Positions 50,713 to 60,839 of a stretch of 64,000 bases of DNA are shown here, one piece after another. Made by a program: the position numbers and the translations under genes. Below the pieces are notes generated by a model. That model was not told the origin of the DNA. It did no database searches and saw only the letters and a program-made list of their open reading frames with translations. Origin of the DNA: Prevotellaceae bacterium UBA2852 (GTDB lineage: Bacteria; Bacteroidota; Bacteroidia; Bacteroidales; Bacteroidaceae); NCBI GenBank assembly GCA_002350855.1, contig DEFM01000033.1, positions 1-64,000 on the forward strand. The letters run 5' to 3'. Position 1 is the stretch's first letter, and the number at the start of each line of letters is the position of its first letter.

Positions 50713-53190
50713 TTATTTCCTGATTTTTCTTGTCTGCCCGTTTTCGCGGACTATGTATATTCCTGAAGGTAGAGTGTCTAAGTCGTCGCTTGCAATTCGC
50801 ATACCTGAGAGTGTGAAGGTCTCGCGTTTGTTGTTTGCAGAGCAGCCTATTGCACCAATATGGTCTGGATTGGCATTTACGTTCAGAGTTATTGTGTAGT
50901 ACACATAACCTGGATGCAGGCTGTTGTTGCCAAGTCGCAGCACAATGGCGTATGTGCCTTCCTCCGACGGTTTGCCTTTTAGTGTTACCTGTCGTTGAAG
51001 GGTGTTGCGGGTGAGTGTAAAATCAGAGTGAAGCCCTCTGTCTTTTGCCGATGGCGTGAAAGTGGAGTCAACTCCTAACGAACTGCAGTTGTAGTACTGC
51101 ACAGTGACAGGCATGATACTGTCCCCGAGGTTCAGCGTCTGCTCCATTTGTGATTCGCCTATAGTGCGCAAACGCGACACAAAGCGGTCGGGGAGATAGT
51201 AGCCAAGGTGTGGTGGCTGATTGTATGCCACGTTCTGCCAGCAGATACCCATACGGTAAGTGTGGTCGTGCATCAGTGTCGGCACTCTGTAGTTGGTGGT
51301 TTCGGGAGTGGTGAAGATGTTGAGGGTTTCACTGTCACCGCTGTTCCAAAGAATCACTTCCTCGCGCCAGTCTCCGAAAATGTCTGCTTGCAGGTTCGGT
51401 GTGTTCTTTGTTCCGTTGCAGCTGCTTGAGTTATAGAATCCATAGAGGTCTGCACCCTTCAGTTTCAGACGTGTGGTGCCGTTGCCATTCCATGAGTCAA
51501 TAACCGTTCCGTCGAGAAGCTCGTCCTGCACGTCACCATCCCAGTAAATACGGAAGTTGAGAGATGTGCTGCCAACAGAGACTACCTGTCCGGTAGATGC
51601 GCTTAACTGGCTTCTTTGATCTGCAGAACTGCAGAAGAATCCACGATGGTCGCTGGACAGTTGTGCCGCAATACCACGTCCGTTGTCCACTCCTGAGTTC
51701 CCGCCTTTCCATATTACTTCGCCTGTAGCAGCGTCGTGAATATCCCATGAGTAAGTTCCTTTCTCCTCATGAACATCGAATAGTTCCAAACCAGGACGGT
51801 CGGGGGCGAGATCGGAGAGGTGTATTGCGTCACCATGTCCGAAGCCTGTTGCGTAGAGCAGTTTACCATCGTTGTTGAGAGCGGCACTTCCCCAGATGAT
51901 TTCGTCGCATCCGTCTCCGTCAACATCTGCCACGGAGAGATTGTGGTTGCCGTTGCCGTAGAGAGTTCGGCTTCCTCCACCCGAAGTTGCTTGACCAGGA
52001 GTGTAGGTCTTTGCCGAACCTGTACCGCTGGTAAGCTTATAGCTTGTCTTTGAATCAGAGGCGTGAAACCATTTCTGTGTCAGTTCCTTGCCGTCGAAGT
52101 CCACAGCCCATACGTAGGCGTAGGTGTAGTAGCCTCGGCAGAATACTCCAGCCGGACGTTTGTCTGGACCGTCGAGGTATGCAACTGCGGCTAAGTATCG
52201 TTCGCCACGGTTTCCGTAACTTGCCTTGTCGCTCTTTCCGCTGCGGTCATCCCAGTTGAATGTTCCACTGGCTGCACCACCATAACCTGTGTCTCGGTTA
52301 GGATTATAGAATATCGTATTTATAGCTGCTCCAGTTTGTCCGTTGAACACAGTGAGGTATTCCTGCCCACCTGTGATGCGTCCGTTGCTATTGCGGTAAA
52401 CAGTTGTGTTTACTGCACTCTTGATGGTGCTGTTGGTTGTAGCCTGATTCACATATTTCCCTTTGCCGTCAATACTGCCTGGAGCGGTTTTGCACATCAG
52501 CTCGGCATTGCCGTCGCCATCGAAGTCATAAACCATGAACTGAGTGTAGTGGGCACCTGCGCGGATATTAGGTCCAAGGTCAATACGCCACAGCTTGGTG
52601 GCTTCAATTGACTGTCCTTTAACCAAAGAACCATTGCTGTTGCTATAACTGAATTTATAGCAGTCAATGAATACATTGCCGGTAACTCCGTTCTGACTGT
52701 TGTCTTTAGCGTTGGAAGGATCCCACTTTACAAACAGTTCGTATTCGCCGTCACCGTCCACGTCTCCCACTGAGCAGTCATTGGGTGAGTAGGAGTAGTC
52801 GCTTCCTCCTGCAGGACGTTGGAGCTTAACCTGAAGCACAGGCTCAGCCCAAGGCATGAATACATCAGTCGTGTCAACTGCGACACCATTGTGTTTAGTG
52901 ACAATCTGGTAGCAACTGGTAGCCTTTCCCTGAGAATCGTTGTAACTTGAGGCACGCCAATAGTCTGTGACTACTGCTACTCCGTCACGAAGCACATCGA
53001 AGGTTGTGTTGTCGTTGTCTTCATTGCCCAGCAGTCGCCAACTGACGAAGATGCCACTTGATTTCCCTGGAACCGCTACTGCTCCACGTCCCAGTTTCTC
53101 CATTTGCATTTCATTAGTGTTCTGAGCTTTTGTCGGAACTGCGCAAAGGAGAAGTAAAGATGCTATAGCTATTATGGATTTTCTAAACAT
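50713..53190 (-). CDS. PL11 rhamnogalacturonan lyase with type IX tail
   Basis: An 825-residue secreted lyase that cleaves the rhamnose-galacturonic-acid backbone of rhamnogalacturonan I by beta-elimination. The signal peptide is residues 1-22. The family PL11 eight-bladed propeller has several calcium loops ('DVDGDGEYEL', 'DFDGDGNAEL', 'DVDGDGCDEI') and the 'GDWREEVILW' motif. The last ~80 residues ('FTLSGMRIAS...GIYIVRENGQTRKIRK') form a type IX secretion tail. It lies 24 bp downstream of the larger PL11 gene on the same strand and is probably co-transcribed. Confidence 0.9.
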   Translation of the reverse strand: MFRKSIIAIASLLLLCAVPTKAQNTNEMQMEKLGRGAVAVPGKSSGIFVSWRLLGNEDNDNTTFDVLRDGVAVVTDYWRASSYNDSQGKATSCYQIVTKHNGVAVDTTDVFMPWAEPVLQVKLQRPAGGSDYSYSPNDCSVGDVDGDGEYELFVKWDPSNAKDNSQNGVTGNVFIDCYKFSYSNSNGSLVKGQSIEATKLWRIDLGPNIRAGAHYTQFMVYDFDGDGNAELMCKTAPGSIDGKGKYVNQATTNSTIKSAVNTTVYRNSNGRITGGQEYLTVFNGQTGAAINTIFYNPNRDTGYGGAASGTFNWDDRSGKSDKASYGNRGERYLAAVAYLDGPDKRPAGVFCRGYYTYAYVWAVDFDGKELTQKWFHASDSKTSYKLTSGTGSAKTYTPGQATSGGGSRTLYGNGNHNLSVADVDGDGCDEIIWGSAALNNDGKLLYATGFGHGDAIHLSDLAPDRPGLELFDVHEEKGTYSWDIHDAATGEVIWKGGNSGVDNGRGIAAQLSSDHRGFFCSSADQRSQLSASTGQVVSVGSTSLNFRIYWDGDVQDELLDGTVIDSWNGNGTTRLKLKGADLYGFYNSSSCNGTKNTPNLQADIFGDWREEVILWNSGDSETLNIFTTPETTNYRVPTLMHDHTYRMGICWQNVAYNQPPHLGYYLPDRFVSRLRTIGESQMEQTLNLGDSIMPVTVQYYNCSSLGVDSTFTPSAKDRGLHSDFTLTRNTLQRQVTLKGKPSEEGTYAIVLRLGNNSLHPGYVYYTITLNVNANPDHIGAIGCSANNKRETFTLSGMRIASDDLDTLPSGIYIVRENGQTRKIRK

Positions 53191-53214
53191 ACCTGAACAA
53201 TGATGTTTATATGA

Positions 53215-56200
53215 TTATCTGACAATGAACTTGCGTCCGTTGCGAATATAGATACCTGGTTGCAGGAGTTTCGGGTTAGTCGTGCTGACACGGCGTCCGC
53301 TGATTGTGTATATCGTAGCGTTCTCGTCGTTGCTGTAAACATTGGCAATACCTACAGGAGCCACGTTGGTAACTCGCAGAATACCTTTTGCGATGTCTGT
53401 ATCATCCCAGAAGAGACCTTTCTCTACATCAATTATAGCACTTGCGAGTTTTGGTGTACCAAGCATCTTGGTAGCTTTCCAGAGAATAACCGAGTCGCCT
53501 ACTTCAGCTGTGAAAGAAGAAGTTACATTCACTTCCACCGTTCCGTTCATGGTGAGAGTTCCGATATTCTGAATGCTTGTACCGCCGGTAATGGATGATG
53601 TAGCTCCGCGACGCATGTTCAGCAACAATGTAGAACCGTCGTTGAAGGTTACGTTCTTGCCACCGAAGTTGATAACTCCTGAAGCGGAATTGTCGAGTAC
53701 ACCTACAATCACTTTACCGTTGACAGTAACAGAACTGTTGGTGAGGTTGCCGTTTGCAGCTGTCACACCGGCCAGAATCGCATCCTTTGCAACAGTGAGA
53801 GCGCCAGTTCCGAGTGAGGCTGTCTGTGTGAATTGCAGTCTTCCTGCGCTGACTTTCACTGAACCGGAGTTTGTCCACGCACCCTTGACGGTCATTTTGC
53901 ACGTTCCGATTTTCTCGAAGAGCGCTTTGTTGGAACCTCCGCAGTCAGCTATAATTCCTTCGAAAGTGAAGTCTCCAAGTTCATCGCTGCTGTTACCTAC
54001 ACGCCAAGTATTGCTACCGTTGACTGCATTTTGGTTCTGGAAGTTTGCAACAGGATGGTTCAGACTTCCCTTACCTGTCAGCTTACCAATAGTGAATGTC
54101 TTAGCAACGTTTGTAACACCACATCCTTCTGCAATGTCTAAAGTTCCCTTTGGCAGACCGGTTGATGCATCGAGAGGAAGCCAGATACTGGTGTTGGTGT
54201 GTTTGATTGTTCCCTGGAAGTTGCTCCAATTACCAGTAATACGTACACGGCTTACGGTGTTGCGAGGGTTGATAATGAGTGTTCCTTCACCGGTGAGAGT
54301 ATTGCCGTATGCGGTATAGTATGTGTTGGTGAGGTTCCATGTGCTGGTCTTGCCTTTAGGCACAACGATGGCACAGCTTGTTGCTTGAGTGTTGTCCCAA
54401 AGCGAGCCGCCTTGCAGTTCAATCGTTGATGCTGGATTTCCGCTGTTGCAGTCCACTGCTCCCGCTGTAATGATGAGTTTGGAGAGTGAGTTGTTTGCGT
54501 TAAACTTAAGAGAACCTGAACCTTTCTTTGTGAGCAAAGTACCGGAAACAACACCATCCATAAGGAATTCATTTGGATTGTCGATGACACCACCGTCTGT
54601 TCCGACCATCTTAATATATGATCCCATTTCTACATTGGCCGTGGTTTGGAGTATGGCAGCGTTCTCCATAGTGAACAGGCTGGCGTTCTTGGTGATACCG
54701 CCGAGGTTACCTGTTGCACTGTATTGGTTGGAGAGCTGACTAACTTTTGTGGTACCGCCTTTTAGGAAGTTCCCGCCAGTGTATGAATGGTCGCCAGAAA
54801 GACTAACAGTACCTGTTCCTTCCTTAGTGAAAGTCGTTGTACCGGTGATAGTTCCTGTTCCGTTGAATGTGTATGTACTTTCTGTATTTACAGTAATGGA
54901 CTTAGGCATCAGGTTACCTTTCATTGTGACTGTCTTGTTAGTGGCATTATCGTCGAATACCACTTCGTCACCAGATACGAAGGAGGTTGTCTCATCGTTA
55001 AGGGCAAAGTTCTCGGTTTCTGCGAAGTCCCAGATTGAACTTGTGCTTCCTGTCCATACTACAGAATTCGCATCGCGTAGACCTATAATTTCAACGATAA
55101 GCTTGCCGTCCTCAACCAGCAGGTTCTTCTTGGTTGATGCAAGACCTTCAAGAACTACGGTGCTGACATTTCCGTCTATTTCTCCATTGAATTCGCAAAT
55201 CACGTATTTGCCAGCCTTAATGCTTGTCTCACCATTAACCAGATGACCGACGACCTCGATTACAGGATTGAGGTATTGAGGGCCGCCCTGAACCCATGCA
55301 GAACTGCTCTTGCGTTCCAGTTTCAGACTGTTTGCTTTGATAAGGTCGGCTTCGTTCCCTTCACTGAACAGGTCTACTACCAATCTTGAACCGAAGCCCA
55401 GTGTTAGTTGTCCGTCAACAGTAATTGTTCCTTTTTTGTCTTCTCCTCCAGGACGGATTACTGAAGCATAGTCTGCCTTGATGCTCTTGAATTCACCGCC
55501 ATCGCTGTTGAGTTCTGCAAAACGGTTAAGCCAGAGGTCTGAATTCTTCATGGTTCCGTCGAAGTTCAGAGTTCCTGCCCAGATATTTGTTTCTCCAGTG
55601 TGGGTGAAGTCTTTCTTCGGCAGGTTGAGGATTCCGTCGCCCTGCTTGATAAGACGAGCATCGCCTGTGATTGCTCCGCCTGTCACATCGCAAGTATATT
55701 TAGTGTATGTGATTTTCGTGTCTTTGGTTGTACATTCGCTTGGAGCGCTTCCCTGTACCCATGTTGGAACGTTGAATGTCAAGATGTATGGTTTTGCACC
55801 GTCTTCAATTGCTACAGTAGAGTTCTTGGTCTCGCATACTATGACATGTTTGCCGTTCAAACTTGATCCGATGGATCCTCCGTTTGCTACTTCCTCACGT
55901 CCTGTCATAGTCAATGGTGGTGGAGCCATGGTGATTCCTTCCATTTCTCCAAGGAAATAACTTGTGTGAGGTGGCTGGTTGTATCCGCACATCTGCCAAA
56001 CCATCGCATTGCGATACTGATGGTCGTGCCACAGAGTGTAGTTACGGTACTTGGTAGATGTAGGTGTAGAATAGATGCGTATGTTATTGTCCGCTGTACG
56101 CATGATGATCTCCTCGCGCCAGTCACCAAAGATGTCGCCTTGATAGCAAGGAGTTCCCTTAGTATCGTTGTTGGTCATTGAACCTGCGCAAGTGTAGATT

Positions 56201-57774
56201 GGTGTCCAGCTGCCGTATTTTGCAATACATCCTTCTGTATTCTTGCCGTTAAGGTAGTTGAATGTCTCCTCGCAGAGGTCTCCGTCCCAGTAGATTCTGA
56301 AGTTTGTATTTACGCCAGTTGCGTTAAGTCCGCTGACTGCATCGTTGGTTATAAGGCTTATTGCACCTTCTCGTGCGGAGCATCCCAATGAACCAGGGTA
56401 TGAGTTCGTGAAATTTCCTGCCATTGCACGACCGTCATCGTTGCCTGCAATAAAACGATGATAAATCTTGCTGGTCGTTGCATCACGATAGTTGTTGCCT
56501 GGATTATCTTCCATACAAGCATAGATTTCCTGTCCGTGGATATATGGGTTTAAGTCTCCTGTATGCGATGCGTCGCCATGACCTAAGCCTGTTGTTGACA
56601 AACCTTTTCCGTTGTCGTCAATGACCATGGAGCCAAATACGATTTCGTCTCTTCCGTCCCAGTCAACATCGGCAATCGCATAGTTGTGGTAACCCTGACC
56701 TTTCCATGGACCATTAGAGTTGTTGTACCAAGTCCAACGCACAGTCAGTTTGTGAGTTGAAGGGTCGACATCGTACGCAATCATCTTGTGACGGGTATAG
56801 ATACCACGTGCCAAGAATATGCTTGGCTTGCGTCCGTCAAGATAAGGTGCTCCGAAGAAATGCTTGGATGCACGATGACCATATCCGTCACCCCAAGCCT
56901 TGTTAACATCCGATTCGCCGCTTTCCAACAGTGGGAGAGGGTAGGCTATACACTGATAAACCTCACCAGTCTGACCGTCCATGTAAACCAGGTATTCCTC
57001 GGTAGTGATTACAAACCAGTTTGCACCGCCACCGGTTGCTCCACGAACGTTGGTGTTCTTGTTCCCTACGGTAAAAGTGGTTCCATCGGCCTTGTGGATT
57101 ACAGTTCCACTTGCTGCACGCATCACAACTTCCGCACGTCCGTCACCGTCCCAGTCATAACCCACGATATTCTGTTCGTTGTTCTGGAAGTCTCCCATAT
57201 TCGGGCCGCAGTTCACCCACCAAAGACGAGTGCCGTCTTGTTTAAGACATTCGAAGATGCTGTATTCTTTAGTTGCAACGCCATCAATGGTAGGACCGTA
57301 TTTTGGGTAAGACTGCTCCATCTCGCTCAGGTTGTCGAACTTCATCAGGATTTCCAGTTCACCGTCTCCGTCCACATCAGCGCAACAGGCATCGTTGGGG
57401 ACAAGTGTACTCTTTATGCCTTCGTGAGTCAGCTTGATTTCCTTGTAACTGCTACTCCACGCCTTAACTGGTTTACATGGTGCCTGTTCATTACCACGAA
57501 CAACCGCAGCCACAGTGTATTCGTTGGCTGTTGTTCCTGTCTTGTCGGTGTAGTTCGATACAGTGAGCGGTGTGTCGGTTATCTTCACTCCGTCACGATA
57601 TACATGATATGCTACATCGTAATATTCTTCACCGTTGATTCGCCAACTCAGGTAAACACCGTTGGTCACTTTCATTGCCACGAGCCCGCGGTCAAGATTG
57701 TCTGTTACTCGTTGAGCTGATGCTGTAATGCTTGCAAAAAGAGCTAAGCATAACAGAAATAAGTTCTTTTTCAT
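53215..57774 (-). CDS. Giant PL11 rhamnogalacturonan lyase fused to beta-helix (PATR-like) repeats and type IX tail
   Basis: A 1519-residue secreted protein. Residues 1-20 are a signal peptide. About 22-640 are a complete PL11 lyase ('DVDGDGELEI', 'DWDGDGRAEV', 'GDWREEIIMR'). About 640-1450 are Gly/Thr/Asn-rich repeats such as 'FTKEGTGTVSLSGDHSYTGG', of the kind called passenger-associated transport repeats, forming a parallel beta-helix. The end, 'YTISGRRVSTTNPKLLQPGIYIRNGRKFIVR' (in parts), is a type IX tail. The beta-helix may present the lyase away from the cell. It is the first gene of the PL11 operon, with the promoter at 57858-57888. Confidence 0.85.
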   Translation of the reverse strand: MKKNLFLLCLALFASITASAQRVTDNLDRGLVAMKVTNGVYLSWRINGEEYYDVAYHVYRDGVKITDTPLTVSNYTDKTGTTANEYTVAAVVRGNEQAPCKPVKAWSSSYKEIKLTHEGIKSTLVPNDACCADVDGDGELEILMKFDNLSEMEQSYPKYGPTIDGVATKEYSIFECLKQDGTRLWWVNCGPNMGDFQNNEQNIVGYDWDGDGRAEVVMRAASGTVIHKADGTTFTVGNKNTNVRGATGGGANWFVITTEEYLVYMDGQTGEVYQCIAYPLPLLESGESDVNKAWGDGYGHRASKHFFGAPYLDGRKPSIFLARGIYTRHKMIAYDVDPSTHKLTVRWTWYNNSNGPWKGQGYHNYAIADVDWDGRDEIVFGSMVIDDNGKGLSTTGLGHGDASHTGDLNPYIHGQEIYACMEDNPGNNYRDATTSKIYHRFIAGNDDGRAMAGNFTNSYPGSLGCSAREGAISLITNDAVSGLNATGVNTNFRIYWDGDLCEETFNYLNGKNTEGCIAKYGSWTPIYTCAGSMTNNDTKGTPCYQGDIFGDWREEIIMRTADNNIRIYSTPTSTKYRNYTLWHDHQYRNAMVWQMCGYNQPPHTSYFLGEMEGITMAPPPLTMTGREEVANGGSIGSSLNGKHVIVCETKNSTVAIEDGAKPYILTFNVPTWVQGSAPSECTTKDTKITYTKYTCDVTGGAITGDARLIKQGDGILNLPKKDFTHTGETNIWAGTLNFDGTMKNSDLWLNRFAELNSDGGEFKSIKADYASVIRPGGEDKKGTITVDGQLTLGFGSRLVVDLFSEGNEADLIKANSLKLERKSSSAWVQGGPQYLNPVIEVVGHLVNGETSIKAGKYVICEFNGEIDGNVSTVVLEGLASTKKNLLVEDGKLIVEIIGLRDANSVVWTGSTSSIWDFAETENFALNDETTSFVSGDEVVFDDNATNKTVTMKGNLMPKSITVNTESTYTFNGTGTITGTTTFTKEGTGTVSLSGDHSYTGGNFLKGGTTKVSQLSNQYSATGNLGGITKNASLFTMENAAILQTTANVEMGSYIKMVGTDGGVIDNPNEFLMDGVVSGTLLTKKGSGSLKFNANNSLSKLIITAGAVDCNSGNPASTIELQGGSLWDNTQATSCAIVVPKGKTSTWNLTNTYYTAYGNTLTGEGTLIINPRNTVSRVRITGNWSNFQGTIKHTNTSIWLPLDASTGLPKGTLDIAEGCGVTNVAKTFTIGKLTGKGSLNHPVANFQNQNAVNGSNTWRVGNSSDELGDFTFEGIIADCGGSNKALFEKIGTCKMTVKGAWTNSGSVKVSAGRLQFTQTASLGTGALTVAKDAILAGVTAANGNLTNSSVTVNGKVIVGVLDNSASGVINFGGKNVTFNDGSTLLLNMRRGATSSITGGTSIQNIGTLTMNGTVEVNVTSSFTAEVGDSVILWKATKMLGTPKLASAIIDVEKGLFWDDTDIAKGILRVTNVAPVGIANVYSNDENATIYTISGRRVSTTNPKLLQPGIYIRNGRKFIVR

Positions 57775-57784
57775 AGGGTTTAGT

Positions 57785-57826
57785 TAGTTCTTAAGTTTTT
57801 GAGTTCTTAAGTTCTTAAGTTTTTGG
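57785..57826 (-). repeat. Octamer array in the PL11 leader
   Basis: On the minus strand, units AAGAACTT, AAGAACTC, AAAAACTT and AAGAACTA follow each other before the ATG at 57774. It is the same octamer family as the argG leader (24703-24726). Confidence 0.65.
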
Positions 57827-57857
57827 GATTATTTGTTAGTTTGTATAAATTATGGTG

Positions 57858-57888
57858 CAAAGTTATTCAAAATCTTGATATCAGCAAA
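57858..57888 (-). promoter_or_regulatory. Promoter of the PL11 operon
   Basis: Minus strand TTTG (57885-57888) and TAACTTTG (57858-57865), spacer 19 nt. Transcription would start near 57851. Confidence 0.65.
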
Positions 57889-57956
57889 AATACTTTTCTC
57901 TTTTTGTACATATTATTATTATTAGGACTGCAATTCTTTTTTTTTGAATACATATA

Positions 57957-57987
57957 CTTGTTAATCGGATTCTTTTTTCTATCTTTG
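57957..57987 (+). promoter_or_regulatory. Promoter of the GH128-like/GH51 operon
   Basis: CTTG (57957-57960; consensus TTTG) and TATCTTTG (57980-57987), spacer 19 nt. The 45-nt leader holds a small hairpin, GACTCTTGTTGAGTC. The promoter is divergent from the PL11 promoter; between the two I see only A/T-rich sequence. Confidence 0.55.
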
Positions 57988-58038
57988 TCGTCAGATACTA
58001 ACAACGACTCTTGTTGAGTCATAACAAACTAACTAAAT

Positions 58039-60825
58039 ATGAGAAACCTAACTACTATTATTGTAGCTATTTGTAGCCTGTTCTCAAGTTCTGCTTTTGC
58101 TGCTTTGGAGAACGGTGACGAAGTGTATATGCTCAATGACTACTACAACATGGTGTTGGGTCTCAGCAAGGATGGAAACAGCCCTCAGCTTTCGGCTGCA
58201 GGAACTAATTCTGATGCGGATTCATACGTGATGGTGGTAGAGACTTCATCCAGTGAGGGCTATGTTTATCTGAAGAATAAAAGCACTGGAAAATATCTTG
58301 CTGCAAGCACAAGCAATAGTTATAGCATTGTATGGCAGAGCCAGCGTGGCACAGGTAATGAGTTCCTGTGGAAACTGGATATCCAGTTTGGTGGAGCCAT
58401 AGTCAGCAAACGTAATACTGACCGCAGGTTGGGATGTGACTGGAGCACATCTGACTATATTGGTGCCTACTACGATAAGCAGGCAAGCAGCCGTGCACGA
58501 TGGAGTGTGTTCAAGGCTGTGGAGGCTGGTTACGACGCTTCGCTTCTTCAGGCGGAGACCGATGAGTTTACTAATAGCATAGGTACCAAGGAGAAGGACT
58601 ATTTCCAGGTGGCAGAGCCAATTACTGTTGAGACAGCCCAGGATGTGCATATCATCAGTGCCAATCCGTTTGCAACTGCCGGTAGTGTGGATTTGGTTGC
58701 AGAAGGTGCTTGGCTGATTTTTGAGAATGTGCGACCAAGCAAGGTGATTAGCTCCTATCTCAGCAATGTTAAAGTGAAAGGCGCTCGTGCCATTAACGGT
58801 TCAAATGTTCGTGTGGCAATCTATCTTGACGGAGCAGCTGTGATTCCTTACCGTCCCGTAGAGAATGTGTTTATCGGTTATAGCGAGGACAATAACACTG
58901 GCGAAGAACTCAAGTTGCGCTGCCAGAACTATACAACCTTGAATGCATGGAACAACCGTATGCGTGGATTCCTGCTCAAGCGCGGATTCATGGCTACAGT
59001 GGCAAGCGGTACTGAAGGCAGCGGATATAGCCGTGTCTATATTGCCGACCATGCCGATATCGTGGTGCCTGTACTTCCGGAACAGCTCAATCAGCGAATC
59101 AGTTCGGTCAACATCCGCCGTTGGCAGTATGTGTCCAAGAAAGGATGGTGCTCTACTCAGAGCAATAGTGGAATCGCTTCTGGTGCCGCTTCGATGAAGG
59201 CGACTTGGTTCTATACCTGGAGTGCTGACCGTTCCACAACCAACGATTGTGAATATGTGCCTATCCGCCAGCACTTGTATTGGCCTGCGATGTCACAGAT
59301 TGAAGGTTTGAAAAATGTGACTCATGTATTGAGTTTCAATGAACCGGAACACGCAGAGCAGCATACAAGCGACAAATGCAGCTGTGGTGGAGTTATCAGC
59401 AGTTGGACAGCAACGACAAAGACTCCTGATTTCGCCACATCTGGATTGCGTGTTGGTTCGCCTGCTCCCACCGACCAGAGTTATCTTACTGAATATATCG
59501 GTCATTGCGACGATATGGCTTACCGCTGCGACTTTGTTGCACTCCACTCTTATTGGGGACCTAACGAGGCCAATGGTGCTTCGGAGTGGTACAACCGCTT
59601 GAAATCTGTCTATGACGCAACAAAACGTCCTATCTGGATTACAGAATGGGCTTACGGTGCATCGTGGACAACAGAGAGCTGGCCTTCCAACTACAGTGAT
59701 CAGTTGGAGAAAAACCGTGCCGCAATAATGGATATAGTTGATATGCTCGAACGTACTCCGTTCGTTGAGCGCTATTCATATTATCAGTGGGATACCAGTT
59801 CTCGTCGTTTTATCAACGATGACGGATGGGTGACTCCTGCAGGTAAGGTCTATCGCGATACCCGTTCTACTTTCGCTTACAATCAGAGCGTACAGTACAT
59901 CCCTCACTGGTGGAAACCGTCTGCGAAGACTCCTACATTGAGTTTCTCGTACGATGAGTCTGGTGCGAATGTGGCTGTGGCAATAGGCAATACCAACGGC
60001 GACATCACTGCATCTTTGGTGCTGCAGCGCAAACGTGGTGACGGTGAGTGGCAGAACTTCTACGAAGTGGAAGAGCGAGCTGATTTCGACAACTCTACCA
60101 TCGAAGTGCTGATTCCTGTTTCTGATTTCGACCGCTCAAACGATAAGTTCCGCGTACTTTCTACAACTCTCTTCGGAGCTGAGGCTGATAGCGAGGAGGC
60201 TGCGTTTGGTTTCATCACCAACCCAGATTGTGTATTTGAAACCACAGGATGGACCGTGAAGGAACTGTCTGTAGATAAGGGTGAATCATACGACGATGAT
60301 GTTTCGAACAAATACTGGAACCAGTGGAAGGCTTCAGGTCTCAACTCGTCAATGACTCAGACTCTTACGAATCTGCCTGAAGGCGAATTTGTTCTCAGCG
60401 CTCTTCTTCGTGGAGGAACCAACGTTACATTGGAACTGAAAGCTGAGGTGCTCGATGCCGACGGCAATGCAACGGACATGGCTCCAGTGACTGCCTCTGC
60501 TCAGGGTAAGAGTAATGCTTCTGCAGACGGTGATGAATGGAAGAACGGATGGATGACGTTTACGCTCTCTCCTGTAACCATCACAACTGGTCAGCAGCTG
60601 CGCATTACCGCAACGGGCAAAGGCTCAGGCTCTGCATGGTGGAGTGCCGACCACTTCACTCTTGAGTTCACTCCTGCTGTTGGAATTGATGCAGTTCGCA
60701 GTGATGCAACCAATTCGTCTGCTAAAGACGTTATCTATGACTTGAACGGCAGACGTCTGGATTCTGATGCAACTCATCACAATATCATCATCCGTAATGG
60801 TAAGAAAACAATAATAAAATATTAA
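58039..60825 (+). CDS. GH128-like (Glyco_hydro_cc) glycosidase with beta-trefoil and type IX tail
   Basis: A 928-residue secreted protein with a signal peptide (1-21, AFAA). About 22-150 resemble a fascin-like beta-trefoil ('LKNKSTGKYLAAS', 'DRRLGCDW'). About 340-620 form a TIM-barrel of the Glyco_hydro_cc group: E435 in 'FNEPEHAEQ' is the likely acid/base and E536 in 'WITEWAYG' the nucleophile. A beta-sandwich (about 630-720), a jelly roll ('NLPEGEFVLSALLRGG') and a type IX tail ('YDLNGRRLDSDA', 'IIIRNGKKTIIKY') follow. Known members of this group are beta-1,3-glucanases, but the pectin-related neighbours leave the substrate open. The next gene starts 14 bp downstream. Confidence 0.68.
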   Translation: MRNLTTIIVAICSLFSSSAFAALENGDEVYMLNDYYNMVLGLSKDGNSPQLSAAGTNSDADSYVMVVETSSSEGYVYLKNKSTGKYLAASTSNSYSIVWQSQRGTGNEFLWKLDIQFGGAIVSKRNTDRRLGCDWSTSDYIGAYYDKQASSRARWSVFKAVEAGYDASLLQAETDEFTNSIGTKEKDYFQVAEPITVETAQDVHIISANPFATAGSVDLVAEGAWLIFENVRPSKVISSYLSNVKVKGARAINGSNVRVAIYLDGAAVIPYRPVENVFIGYSEDNNTGEELKLRCQNYTTLNAWNNRMRGFLLKRGFMATVASGTEGSGYSRVYIADHADIVVPVLPEQLNQRISSVNIRRWQYVSKKGWCSTQSNSGIASGAASMKATWFYTWSADRSTTNDCEYVPIRQHLYWPAMSQIEGLKNVTHVLSFNEPEHAEQHTSDKCSCGGVISSWTATTKTPDFATSGLRVGSPAPTDQSYLTEYIGHCDDMAYRCDFVALHSYWGPNEANGASEWYNRLKSVYDATKRPIWITEWAYGASWTTESWPSNYSDQLEKNRAAIMDIVDMLERTPFVERYSYYQWDTSSRRFINDDGWVTPAGKVYRDTRSTFAYNQSVQYIPHWWKPSAKTPTLSFSYDESGANVAVAIGNTNGDITASLVLQRKRGDGEWQNFYEVEERADFDNSTIEVLIPVSDFDRSNDKFRVLSTTLFGAEADSEEAAFGFITNPDCVFETTGWTVKELSVDKGESYDDDVSNKYWNQWKASGLNSSMTQTLTNLPEGEFVLSALLRGGTNVTLELKAEVLDADGNATDMAPVTASAQGKSNASADGDEWKNGWMTFTLSPVTITTGQQLRITATGKGSGSAWWSADHFTLEFTPAVGIDAVRSDATNSSAKDVIYDLNGRRLDSDATHHNIIIRNGKKTIIKY

Positions 60826-60839
60826 TAAAATAATTAAAT

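Noticed and set aside
57823..58017. 64-codon hydrophobic frame between the divergent PL11 and GH128-like promoters
   Set aside because: It overlaps both promoter boxes and reflects a T-rich sequence.
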